Assembly: GCA_017543165.1 (NCBI GenBank)
Contig: JAFYGL010000426.1
Span: 1-6,153 of the forward strand
Reading direction: 5' to 3'
Source: Victivallales bacterium
Lineage (GTDB): Bacteria; Verrucomicrobiota; Lentisphaeria; Oligosphaerales; Oligosphaeraceae
Length of the DNA stretch: 6,153 bases
The notes below the pieces were generated by a model. The model ran no database searches, had not been told where the DNA came from, and worked only from the letters and a program-made list of their open reading frames with translations. Positions 1 through 6,153 of this stretch are shown one piece after another (positions within the stretch are counted from its first letter, which is position 1; every line of letters begins with the position of its first letter). Both the position numbers and the translations under genes were made by a program.

Positions 1-244
1 GCAGTTCTCGGTGTGCGCCGATGTAGATGGCCTTCTTGCCAGCGGGCTTGGCCGTGGCAATCTGCATTTCCACGCCAGCAACCTCCTTCATGTATTTCTG
101 AAGGTGCTTTGCGCAATAGACCGTGGTCTTGGGCGCATTGTCCTTGGTGACAATCACGTAGTTGCTCTTGCCGCCATTGGCGATTTCCAGCCCGAATGCG
201 CACATGCAGACCAAGAGGACTGCCAGCAAAAGATTCTTCACCAT
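1..244 (-). CDS. Secreted protein with DUF4838 / GH67-N-like N-terminus, C-terminus outside window
   Basis: Only 81 codons are visible before the left edge. The start has a strong ribosome binding site (AAGGAG, 7 nt spacing). Residues 1-18 form a Sec signal peptide: a Lys at position 3, a hydrophobic core LLLAVLLVC, and a plausible signal peptidase I site after AFG. There are Cys residues at 13 and 15, but no good lipobox precedes them. The mature start reads SNYVIVTKDNAPKTTVYCA, then KHLQKYMKEVAGVEMQIATA, then KKAIYIGAHREL. This strand-helix-strand arrangement, with a helix of type A-x-x-L-Q-K-Y followed by a strand IYIG, resembles the N-terminal alpha-glucuronidase-like domain (GH67-N) that precedes DUF4838 in many secreted proteins of Lentisphaerae, Verrucomicrobia and Bacteroidetes. 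Such proteins are thought to act on glycans outside the cytoplasm. The catalytic part, if any, is outside the window, so no activity can be assigned. It begins 11 bp after the SPFH stop. Confidence 0.6.
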   Translation of the reverse strand, partial: MVKNLLLAVLLVCMCAFGLEIANGGKSNYVIVTKDNAPKTTVYCAKHLQKYMKEVAGVEMQIATAKPAGKKAIYIGAHREL

Positions 245-251
245 TGTGTTT

Positions 252-257
252 CTCCTT
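252..257 (-). promoter_or_regulatory. Ribosome binding site of the secreted protein, overlapping the SPFH stop
   Basis: AAGGAG lies 7 nt before the ATG at 244. Its first two bases are the last two of the SPFH stop codon (TAAGGAG). A ribosome finishing the SPFH gene would uncover or reinitiate at this site, which suggests translational coupling and a shared transcript. Confidence 0.75.
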
Positions 258-1161
258 AATTCTTGGCTGCAGTGGTAAGTGCCTTGATTACGCCTGACAA
301 GTTGGCCAGGTCGGCTGGAATTATCATTGTGTTGTTTTCCTTTGCCAGTTTGCCGAACTCGTTCAGGTACTGCTCTGCCAGGCGCAGGCTGACGGCGTCC
401 TTGCCGCAGGGGGATTCGCCGATGGCGTTGGCTATGGTACGTATGCCTTCTGCGGTCGCCTGTGCAACCAGCCTGATTTCCTCCGCGCGGCCAGCGGCCT
501 CGTTGACACGCTTCTGGCGTTCACCTTCGGACAGTTCGATTGCCTCCTGCTTGACACCTTCAGCCCTGTTGATGCGGGCCTGCCTTTCACCTTCGGATTC
601 GGCGATGGAGGCGCGCTTCTCACGCTCTGCCCTCATCTGCTTTTCCATGGCGTCCAGAACTGACATTGGAGGCTTGATGGTCTTGATTTCATAGCGGGTG
701 ACTTTCACGCCCCATGGATCCGATGCCTTGTCCACCTCGGAGCAGATTGCCGCGTTGATGGCGACGCGCTCCTCGAATGTGCGGTCCAGCACCAGTTTTC
801 CGATTTCAGAACGCAATGTGGTCTGTGCCAGCTGGGAGCAGGCGAACATGTAGTTCTGGATGCCATAGCTTGCCTTGACGGGGTCCATTATCTGGAGGTA
901 GAGGATGCCGTCCACATCCACGATGATGTTGTCCTTTGTGACGCACTGCTGCGGCGGCACGTCTATGGTGATTTCCTTCAGGTCTCTCTTGTAGGCGATT
1001 CTGTCAATGAATGGGATGAGAATGTGCATTCCCGCACCCAAAGTCTCCCTGTAGCGTCCCAGTCTTTCAATCAGATAAGCCTGTTTCTGGGGCACGATGC
1101 AGACGCAGTTGAAAAGTCCAATCAGTACAAGAACAACGATAATTACAGCAATGATAATCAT
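256..1161 (-). CDS. qmcA: SPFH/band-7 protein, paraslipin (QmcA-like)
   Basis: SPFH proteins of this type assemble into large ring or cage oligomers on the inner membrane and associate with NfeD proteins and membrane proteases. The 301-residue length matches E. coli QmcA (about 305). An N-terminal anchor (about 1-20, rich in I, V and L) is followed by the band-7 domain (about 22-165): CIVPQKQAYLIERLGRY, AGMHILIPFIDRIAYKRDL, the strand segment DVPPQQCVTKDNIIVDVDG, and SDPWGVKVTRYEIKTIKPP. A long charged helix (about 168-235, AMEKQMRAEREKRA then EGERQ repeats) is the coiled-coil typical of the family, and a hydrophobic C-terminal tail follows (TMIIPADLANLSGVIKAL). The start ATG has GGAG 6 nt upstream. 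Unlike the closely linked pair in E. coli, it lies 138 bp beyond nfeD. Its stop overlaps the ribosome binding site of the next gene. The symbol is given by similarity of family and context; orthology to QmcA is probable but not proven here. Confidence 0.94.
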   Translation of the reverse strand: MIIIAVIIVVLVLIGLFNCVCIVPQKQAYLIERLGRYRETLGAGMHILIPFIDRIAYKRDLKEITIDVPPQQCVTKDNIIVDVDGILYLQIMDPVKASYGIQNYMFACSQLAQTTLRSEIGKLVLDRTFEERVAINAAICSEVDKASDPWGVKVTRYEIKTIKPPMSVLDAMEKQMRAEREKRASIAESEGERQARINRAEGVKQEAIELSEGERQKRVNEAAGRAEEIRLVAQATAEGIRTIANAIGESPCGKDAVSLRLAEQYLNEFGKLAKENNTMIIPADLANLSGVIKALTTAAKN

Positions 1162-1167
1162 TTTTTA

Positions 1168-1171
1168 CTCC
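1168..1171 (-). promoter_or_regulatory. Ribosome binding site of the SPFH gene
   Basis: GGAG lies 6 nt before the ATG at 1161, within an A-rich and C-containing leader that has little potential to fold. It supports the chosen SPFH start. Confidence 0.65.
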
Positions 1172-1246
1172 GTTTTGTTTGTTGGTTGTTATTTTAGGAA
1201 AGCTCTGTTCCCCATGAGGGTAGGTAAACAAGGAGCCGCGCGTTCT

Positions 1247-1273
1247 GTTATCGGCGATAGTATCGCCGATAAC
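1247..1273. repeat. Perfect 27-bp palindrome between nfeD and the SPFH gene
   Basis: Two 13-bp arms, GTTATCGGCGATA and its exact reverse complement, flank a single central base at 1260. As RNA it could form a stem of about 11 bp with a 5-nt loop on either strand. Neither side is followed by a run of T, so it is not a standard intrinsic terminator. It may be an operator for a dimeric protein, an mRNA processing or stability hairpin between the nfeD and SPFH cistrons, or a copy of a dispersed palindromic repeat. The sequence alone cannot choose. Confidence 0.85.
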
Positions 1274-1285
1274 TGGACTCGCCCC

Positions 1286-1299
1286 TGTCCACTGTCCAC
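1286..1299. repeat. Tandem heptamer TGTCCAC x2 directly after the nfeD stop
   Basis: Two exact adjacent copies of TGTCCAC (GTGGACA on the coding strand) abut the nfeD stop codon. A two-unit tandem repeat can arise by chance, but its position next to a perfect palindrome suggests that both belong to one non-coding repeat element. No function can be assigned. Confidence 0.7.
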
Positions 1300-1743
1300 T
1301 TACAAAGGTTTGACAATGAGGGTGAGGTTTTTCTTTTCCAGGATGACCACTGTTGCGCCTTCGGGGATTTCCACGTCGGCGCTTGCATTCCAAAGGGAGC
1401 CGTGCAGTTCCACTTTGCCTTGCTGCGCTGGTGTGATTTTCTCTATGACCTGGACTTTTTCGCCGATGATGCCGTCATTGTCCACATCAGTTTCGCATTT
1501 GCCTGTCATTTTTGTGCCGATCATTGACTTTGGCATGAAGCGCCTGCATACAAACAGAAGGATTGTGCCAAGAATGCATGTCGCAATCACCCAGACAGAA
1601 AGGGGCACGCCTGGTATGATTGCCTGCAGGATGCCCACAATAATGGCCGCTGCTCCAAAGAAGAAGATAATGAAGCCTGGAATCATGAATTCCGACAGCA
1701 TTAGAAGAAGGCCGATACTAATCCAGATGTAGATTGACTGCAT
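1300..1743 (-). CDS. nfeD: Short NfeD-type membrane protein with C-terminal OB-fold
   Basis: The product has 147 residues, close to E. coli YbbJ (about 152), and is the short NfeD class without the ClpP-like serine protease domain. Three hydrophobic segments lie near residues 4-20, 22-42 and 48-66, followed by basic residues (CRRFMPKS), then a soluble domain of about 90-147 with the NfeD OB-fold pattern: GIIGEKVQVI, GKVELHGSLWNA, EGATVVIL and LTLIVKP. In this family the OB domain is thought to face the cytoplasm and to work with an SPFH partner, which is encoded next. The frame extends 10 codons upstream to 1773 inside mfd, but the ATG at 1743 is preferred: it has an AAGGAG 8 nt upstream and begins directly with the first membrane helix. 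It starts 1 bp after the mfd stop, so translational coupling is likely. The family is clear; the exact role (membrane organisation, stress response) is inference from homologues. Confidence 0.92.
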   Translation of the reverse strand: MQSIYIWISIGLLLMLSEFMIPGFIIFFFGAAAIIVGILQAIIPGVPLSVWVIATCILGTILLFVCRRFMPKSMIGTKMTGKCETDVDNDGIIGEKVQVIEKITPAQQGKVELHGSLWNASADVEIPEGATVVILEKKNLTLIVKPL

Positions 1744-1744
1744 T

Positions 1745-4700
1745 TTACTTGCTCCTTGAAAAATGGGATGCAACGAATTGCCTTGCCTGCGCCAGTTGTT
1801 CCCGCCCGTCGAACGAGGTCAGGATGGGCAATTGCCTTTGTGCGTCCCTCCATATACCGTTTTTTGTCTCAATCACCAGCTTGTCATTGACCGCACTGAT
1901 AGATACGAGTTCTGCCTTGGTGCCCTCGATGCGAAGGTAGTGGTACTCGAACAGCACCAGCGTCGCCACTGGTATTTCGCCGAACCTGTCCTTGAACTCC
2001 AGTTTCAGGTCATCCAGTGCCTTGGTGCTTTCCGCCGAGGCGATTCTCTTGTAGCAGTCAATGCGCAAGGAAACTTCGGGAATATACACCTCTGGTATGC
2101 AAACGCAAGTCCTTCCATTGCTGGAAGACAGCGCGAATGTCAACCTGTCAAACACAAGTTTGCATTGCAGTTTTTGTATTTTTCGCCTGCCCACATCCAG
2201 CGCCTTGATGGCGTCCTTCAGCAGGCTGCAGTACAGTTCGAAGCCGACTGCCGCGATGTGCCCGCTTTGCTCCACGCCAAGGATGTTTCCCGCGCCGCGT
2301 ATCTCCAGGTCCCGCAGCGCCAGGCGGAAGCCTGCCCCCTGCCCCGAATAGCGGCGTATGGCTGCCAGTCGCTCTCGGGCATTCTGTGCAAGGGCCCCCA
2401 TGGGCGGCAGCAGCATGTATGCGTAGGCCTGCTTGTTGTTGCGCCCCACGCGGCCTCGCAGCTGGTACAGGTCCGACAGACCGTATCTGTCCGCCCTGTC
2501 GATGATGATGGTGTTGACATTAGGCATGTCCACGCCGCTTTCCACAATGGTGGTGCAGACAAGCACGTCGATTTTCCTTTCCACGAAGTCCAGTATTATC
2601 TTTTCCAGCTCGTGCTCGTGCATTTTGCCGTGTGCCACGGCCACATTGGCCTCTGGCACAAGGCTCTTGACCAGCTCGCCAATTTTTGCAATGGTGGCGA
2701 CGCGGTTGTAGAGGAAGAACACCTGCCCGCCACGCTCCAGTTCCCGTTTTATGGCAAGTTCAATGAGCTGCTTGTCAAACTTGGCGACAACGGTTGTGAC
2801 GGGCAGCCTGTCCGCTGGCGGCGTCGCAATGGTGCTTAGATTGCGAATGCCAGAGAGACTGAAGTACAGCGTTCTTGGGATGGGGGTGGCAGTCATAGTG
2901 AGAATGTCGATGTCCGCCCTCATTTCCTTGAGGCGCTGCTTGTGGACCACTCCGAAGCGCTGCTCCTCGTCAATGACCAGCAGTCCCAGTCGCCTGAAAT
3001 GCACGTCGTCCTGCACAATGCGGTGCGTTCCAATGAGTATGTCCACTTCTCCTGTTGCCGTGGCCACGAGAATTTTCTCCTGCTGTGACTTGGTCTTGAA
3101 GCGGGAGAGCACCTCTATTCTGACGGGGTATTCCGCCATTCTTTCCTTGAAACTGTTGTAGTGCTGCTGCGCCAGGATAGTCGTTGGCGCCAGCACCGCC
3201 ACCTGCCGTCCATTGAGGACTGCCCTGAATGCGGCGCGAATTGCGACCTCTGTCTTTCCATATCCCACATCCCCGCAGAGCAGCCTGTCCATAGGCTTGT
3301 CCTTTTCCATGTCGGCAAGTACGTCTGCGATGGCGGAGGTCTGGTCAGGCGTTTCGGCGTATGGGAATGAGTTAGCGAAGGAGCGTTCCCATTCGGGGAC
3401 AGGCTTCATTGCGTCGCCCTTTGCGTTTTCCCGCAACGCCTCCATTTTTATCAATTCCGCGGCCAGGTCCACGGCGGATTTTTCCGCTTCGTCTTTTGCC
3501 CTTCGCCAGGATGGGCTGCTTAGTGAACTCAACTTGGGGGCGGCCTTGCCTGCGCCTAGATAGTGGCTTACAAGATAGGATTGCTCCAGCGGCACGTACA
3601 GTTTTTTCTCGCCTGCGAATTCCAGCTGCATTACTTCCTGCACATCGCCGCCTGAGGTTATGCGCTGTATTCCGTGATAAATGGCGATGCCGTATGAAGC
3701 GTGGACAACATAGCTGCCTTCCTCAAGTTCCACATCCCCCGCCAGCGTATTCTCATGCTTGTATTCCACCGCCTTCTTGCGGCGGGTGTTTGTCTTGCGA
3801 CCGAACAATTCGCCAGAACTGAGGAGGACGACTTTCGCGTCCAGCAGCATGAGCCCGCATTCCAAGTGCTGGTTCTCTATGATTATGGGCATTGTGGCTG
3901 GCTTGCCACGTTTTGCCTCTGGCGTTTCCTTGTGCTCGGCCAGCAATTGCCTGAAACGCTCCTCCTCGCCCTTTTCATTGCAGCAGGCTACAACCGTATA
4001 GCCGCTGGCGTTCCATCGGCGCACTGCGTCCCTCAACTGCTGCCATTGCCAGACTGCGGCGGATTCTCCCAGTTCTGGCAGGAATTTGCTGAAGTTGGCC
4101 TCCAGGCTCAATGCGTCGAATTTAAGAGGATTGCTTCCGTTGTTGGTGTCCTCTGGACTGACCTGCACATTTATTGGCGAGGAAAAACTGCTCTCCATTT
4201 CCTCCCATTGCTTGACAGTCTCCATGTCAAAGTAATGGAGCAGGCTGCCCGAAAAGCGGTCCTGGTTCACGAATGCGGTGCAAATGTCCTTTTTGAAGAA
4301 ACTTCTGATGCTGGTGGTTTCCCGTGCCTCGTCCCCAAGCAGGGCAGTGCCTCTTGGAACCACCTTGATTTCATCGGCGTCCTTGTAGGAGCGCTGGCTG
4401 TTCGGGTTGAAGAATCTTATGGAATCAATCTCATTGCCCCAGAATTCAATGCGGACTGGCGCCTCGTACAAAGGTGAATATAAATCTACTATGCCTCCGC
4501 GCTTGCTGAATTCACCTGGAATATGCACCTCGATTTCATTGTCATAATCCAGTTCCACAAGTTTGCCTGTCAAGTCCTCCAAATCAATTTCCATTCCTTT
4601 TTTGAGTGAAAAGGAATTGGATTTAAATGTTTTTGGTGCAAGAGTCTGTGAAAGGAGAACAGACGGCGTCGCAAGGTAGATTGCGTTTTCTCCTGACAGT

Positions 4701-5011
4701 GCGGCCTGAAGCACCGCGCATCTGCCAGCCTCGTTTTCTGGAATCCACATGTTTCGCTGCGGCGCGACTTCAGGCATGGGCAAAATGCGGCGTGTTTCGC
4801 CAATGATATCGCAGAAATCGGCCAGACCGATTGCGCAGCGCTCCATGGCCGCCGTGTCTGGAAGGACTATCAATAGTGCGCCGCGCCTGTTGGATGTCAG
4901 GCAAGCCAGGGCAAGTGGAACCAGCGATTCCTCCAGTAGGGGCATTGTAAAGCCGCCCCTGGGCAAACTACGCCCGCACCATGCTTTGACTTTCTCTTTC
5001 CAGTCGTCCAT
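1745..5011 (-). CDS. mfd: Transcription-repair coupling factor Mfd
   Basis: Mfd is a cytoplasmic ATP-dependent DNA translocase that removes RNA polymerase stalled at lesions and recruits UvrA for nucleotide excision repair. From the ATG the protein has 1088 residues, slightly shorter than E. coli Mfd (about 1148). Domains in order: a UvrB-like N-terminal module (about 20-220, with PGEFSKRGGIVDLYSP near 165-180); a divergent region (220-425); the CarD-like RNA polymerase interaction domain (about 428-490, GSYVVHASYGIAIYHGIQ, KLYVPLEQ); a RecG-like translocase with Walker A GDVGYGKTEV (580-589), DEEQ (681-684), TATPIPRTL (707-715) and QLRGRVGR (850-857); a TRG-like segment (890-930, LRDLEIRGAGNILG); and the C-terminal TRCF domain (about 945-1050, YIPEVSLRIDCYKRIAS). 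All catalytic motifs are intact. The start is preceded by an in-frame TTG at 5014 and has no visible Shine-Dalgarno; N-terminal homology (SLPRGGF) argues against starting at the later Met near residue 23. It ends 1 bp before nfeD. Confidence 0.98.
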   Translation of the reverse strand: MDDWKEKVKAWCGRSLPRGGFTMPLLEESLVPLALACLTSNRRGALLIVLPDTAAMERCAIGLADFCDIIGETRRILPMPEVAPQRNMWIPENEAGRCAVLQAALSGENAIYLATPSVLLSQTLAPKTFKSNSFSLKKGMEIDLEDLTGKLVELDYDNEIEVHIPGEFSKRGGIVDLYSPLYEAPVRIEFWGNEIDSIRFFNPNSQRSYKDADEIKVVPRGTALLGDEARETTSIRSFFKKDICTAFVNQDRFSGSLLHYFDMETVKQWEEMESSFSSPINVQVSPEDTNNGSNPLKFDALSLEANFSKFLPELGESAAVWQWQQLRDAVRRWNASGYTVVACCNEKGEEERFRQLLAEHKETPEAKRGKPATMPIIIENQHLECGLMLLDAKVVLLSSGELFGRKTNTRRKKAVEYKHENTLAGDVELEEGSYVVHASYGIAIYHGIQRITSGGDVQEVMQLEFAGEKKLYVPLEQSYLVSHYLGAGKAAPKLSSLSSPSWRRAKDEAEKSAVDLAAELIKMEALRENAKGDAMKPVPEWERSFANSFPYAETPDQTSAIADVLADMEKDKPMDRLLCGDVGYGKTEVAIRAAFRAVLNGRQVAVLAPTTILAQQHYNSFKERMAEYPVRIEVLSRFKTKSQQEKILVATATGEVDILIGTHRIVQDDVHFRRLGLLVIDEEQRFGVVHKQRLKEMRADIDILTMTATPIPRTLYFSLSGIRNLSTIATPPADRLPVTTVVAKFDKQLIELAIKRELERGGQVFFLYNRVATIAKIGELVKSLVPEANVAVAHGKMHEHELEKIILDFVERKIDVLVCTTIVESGVDMPNVNTIIIDRADRYGLSDLYQLRGRVGRNNKQAYAYMLLPPMGALAQNARERLAAIRRYSGQGAGFRLALRDLEIRGAGNILGVEQSGHIAAVGFELYCSLLKDAIKALDVGRRKIQKLQCKLVFDRLTFALSSSNGRTCVCIPEVYIPEVSLRIDCYKRIASAESTKALDDLKLEFKDRFGEIPVATLVLFEYHYLRIEGTKAELVSISAVNDKLVIETKNGIWRDAQRQLPILTSFDGREQLAQARQFVASHFSRSK
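1752..1757 (-). promoter_or_regulatory. Ribosome binding site of nfeD inside the end of mfd
   Basis: AAGGAG lies 8 nt before the ATG at 1743 and is made by the last sense codons of mfd (TCA AGG AGC). It decides the nfeD start in favour of 1743 over the longer frame from 1773, and couples nfeD translation to mfd. Confidence 0.75.
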
Positions 5012-5026
5012 CAAAAAAGATTGTTT

Positions 5027-6153
5027 TTATTGGAACAGATTTCTGGAGGGCGGGACTGGGTCGTAGGTATAGGAGCATCCCAGCCTGCGGAGGCCTGCCT
5101 CGTCGCCAGGGGAGGGGATGTGTGTCAGGTGTATGTCGCAGCGTTGCAGCAGCGAGAGGCAGTCCAATGCCATTTTCGCGCAGGGGTTGCCGTTGGCGCT
5201 GACCACCAGGGTAATAAGTGTCTCGCTCACATCAAGTCCAGGTGAGCGCATTGTCGAGCCCAGGCAATCCTTGAAATTCGCCACAGAGGCGAGAATGTCC
5301 CTTTGCAGCAGGTGTATGTTGTCTGGTATTCCAGCAAGTTTTTTGATGGCGTTGATAATCATGCTGGAGGCGGAGTGCATGAGGGTGCTGTTTTTGCCTG
5401 TGATGATAGTGCCGTCTGCAAGTCTGATGGCGGCGCCGCAGTAAATGCCTTTATAGCCTTTCCCTGCGGCCTCGCAGTCCTTTGCCGCATTGCGGGCGGC
5501 TATGACAACGGCTCTTTCCTCTGGCACGACCTCGGCTTTGCCTGCAACCTCGATTATCCTCTGGAGCGTCGCCTCGTCCGCCTTGCCGCGCTTCACATCT
5601 GCCAGGCAGGTGAAATATCTTCGGGCAATCTCCCTCTTTGCCGCCTCGCGCACCTCGGTATCGTCGATAATGCCCTGTGCCACGCAGTTGACGCCCATGT
5701 CGGTTGGGGACTGGTACCAGCACTTGTCCCCGATAATGCGCTTCAATATGGTTTTCAGCAGGGGAAATGCCTGCAAATCCCTGTTGTAGTTGACTGCGCT
5801 TTTGCCGTATGCCTCGAAATGGAATGAATCCATGGCATTGGCGTCCTTAAGATCCGCTGTGGCCGCCTCGTATGCGATGTTCACTGGATGCAGGAGGGGC
5901 AGGTTCCACACGGGAAATGTCTCAAACTTCGCGTATTGGGCAATGTCCCCCTTCATGTATTCGTGATACATCTGTGAAAGGCAGGTGCCCATCTTGCCGC
6001 TGTTTGGTCCTGGAGCGGTCACAACCACCAGCGGCTGCGTGACCTCGATATACGGATTGCTGCCAAGCCCTTCTGGGCTGACCACATGGTCCAAATCCGC
6101 TGGATAGCCAGCAATGCCCTTGTGCAGGTATGTCTTGATGCCGTGCTTTTCCA
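5027..6153 (-). CDS. DUF1846 (UPF0371) family protein, N-terminus outside window
   Basis: The frame is open to the right edge, so the start is not in the window; 374 codons and a TAA stop are visible. Family members are about 490-510 residues, so roughly 120-130 N-terminal residues are missing. Reading in from the edge, the visible part has the family landmarks in order: GYPADLDHVVSPEGLG, then a glycine-rich P-loop-like turn APGPNSGKMGT near visible residues 46-56, then KFETFPVWNLPLLHPVN followed by AYEAATADL, NYNRD, and YQSPTDMGVN. The C-terminal part contains NSTLMHSASSMIINAIKKLAG. The P-loop-like turn is G-x3-GK rather than a classical Walker A, so nucleotide binding is not established. 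The biochemical role of the family is unknown to me; members appear soluble, and no signal peptide or membrane segment is seen in this part. A TTG at 6094 could look like a start, but homology continues upstream of it. The stop lies 15 bp before mfd, suggesting co-transcription. Family assignment is secure, function is not. Confidence 0.92.
   Translation of the reverse strand, partial: EKHGIKTYLHKGIAGYPADLDHVVSPEGLGSNPYIEVTQPLVVVTAPGPNSGKMGTCLSQMYHEYMKGDIAQYAKFETFPVWNLPLLHPVNIAYEAATADLKDANAMDSFHFEAYGKSAVNYNRDLQAFPLLKTILKRIIGDKCWYQSPTDMGVNCVAQGIIDDTEVREAAKREIARRYFTCLADVKRGKADEATLQRIIEVAGKAEVVPEERAVVIAARNAAKDCEAAGKGYKGIYCGAAIRLADGTIITGKNSTLMHSASSMIINAIKKLAGIPDNIHLLQRDILASVANFKDCLGSTMRSPGLDVSETLITLVVSANGNPCAKMALDCLSLLQRCDIHLTHIPSPGDEAGLRRLGCSYTYDPVPPSRNLFQ

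Larger units (their letters stand above)
1162..1299. other. 138-bp non-coding spacer between nfeD and the SPFH gene
   Basis: This is the only sizeable intergenic region in the window. In transcription order it holds the tandem heptamer, the perfect palindrome, a GC-rich stretch, and then an A-rich leader with the SPFH ribosome binding site. A TAAAAT at 1191-1196 could serve as a -10 element, but no matching -35 hexamer lies 16-18 bp upstream of it. Several frames across it are open, but none has a start with a ribosome binding site, so I regard it as non-coding. Confidence 0.7.

Noticed and set aside
185..244. Lipoprotein signal in the secreted protein
   Set aside because: The cysteines at residues 13 and 15 are preceded by LLV and VCM, which do not fit a lipobox; a normal Sec signal peptide explains the region better.
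1191..1231. Promoter for the SPFH gene (TAAAAT with TTGTTT)
   Set aside because: The spacing between the two hexamers is 29 bp, too long for a sigma-70 promoter, and no better -35 element lies at 16-18 bp.
1247..1273. Palindrome as an intrinsic terminator
   Set aside because: There is no T-rich tract on either side; downstream on the coding strand the sequence is AGAACGCGCGG.
1097..1732. 211-codon plus-strand reading frame spanning the nfeD/SPFH gap
   Set aside because: It is antisense to nfeD and the SPFH start; its openness across the gap comes partly from the self-complementary palindrome.
1763..2839. 358-codon plus-strand reading frame
   Set aside because: It lies wholly antisense to the conserved mfd translocase region, has no ribosome binding site or recognisable domain, and is explained by the codon bias of mfd.
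3701..4477. 258-codon plus-strand reading frame
   Set aside because: It is antisense to the middle of mfd, and its translation shows no family motif.
5303..5827. 174-codon plus-strand reading frame
   Set aside because: It is antisense to the DUF1846 gene, which has clear family motifs on the opposite strand.
6092..6094. TTG as the start of the DUF1846 gene
   Set aside because: Family-like sequence (HKGIAGYPADLDHVV) continues in frame upstream to the window edge, so this is an internal leucine codon.

Overview
The window is one block of five genes, all read from the minus strand, so transcription runs from high to low coordinates. In transcription order they are: a DUF1846 (UPF0371) protein cut by the right edge of the window; mfd, the transcription-repair coupling factor; a short NfeD-type membrane protein; an SPFH/band-7 protein of the paraslipin (QmcA-like) type; and the first 81 codons of a secreted protein with a DUF4838 / GH67-N-like beginning, cut by the left edge. 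The spacings are 15 bp, 1 bp, 138 bp and 11 bp, so an operon is plausible, perhaps divided at the 138-bp gap. No RNA gene, CRISPR array, insertion sequence or convincing terminator is visible. The long plus-strand reading frames are antisense shadows of mfd and its neighbours.

The organism is a bacterium, probably Gram-negative. Three of the four visible start sites have a clear Shine-Dalgarno sequence. DUF1846 proteins occur mainly in anaerobic and host-associated bacteria. Secreted DUF4838-type proteins are strongly expanded in Lentisphaerae/Verrucomicrobia (for example Victivallis relatives) and some Bacteroidetes and Planctomycetes. My tentative placement is the PVC group, perhaps a gut Lentisphaerae. 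This rests on gene content and general knowledge, not on a phylogeny.

Layout: 6153-5027 DUF1846 protein; 5011-1745 mfd; 1743-1300 nfeD; 1299-1162 a spacer with a tandem heptamer and a perfect 27-bp palindrome; 1161-256 SPFH protein; 244-1 secreted protein. NfeD and the SPFH protein are a well-known pair that forms a membrane complex. Mfd is a cytoplasmic DNA translocase whose closeness to them is probably organisational. The ending of mfd carries the ribosome binding site of nfeD, and the SPFH stop codon overlaps the ribosome binding site of the secreted protein, so the two tight junctions look translationally coupled. Most of the window is ordinary housekeeping sequence. The least explained part is the 138-bp spacer.
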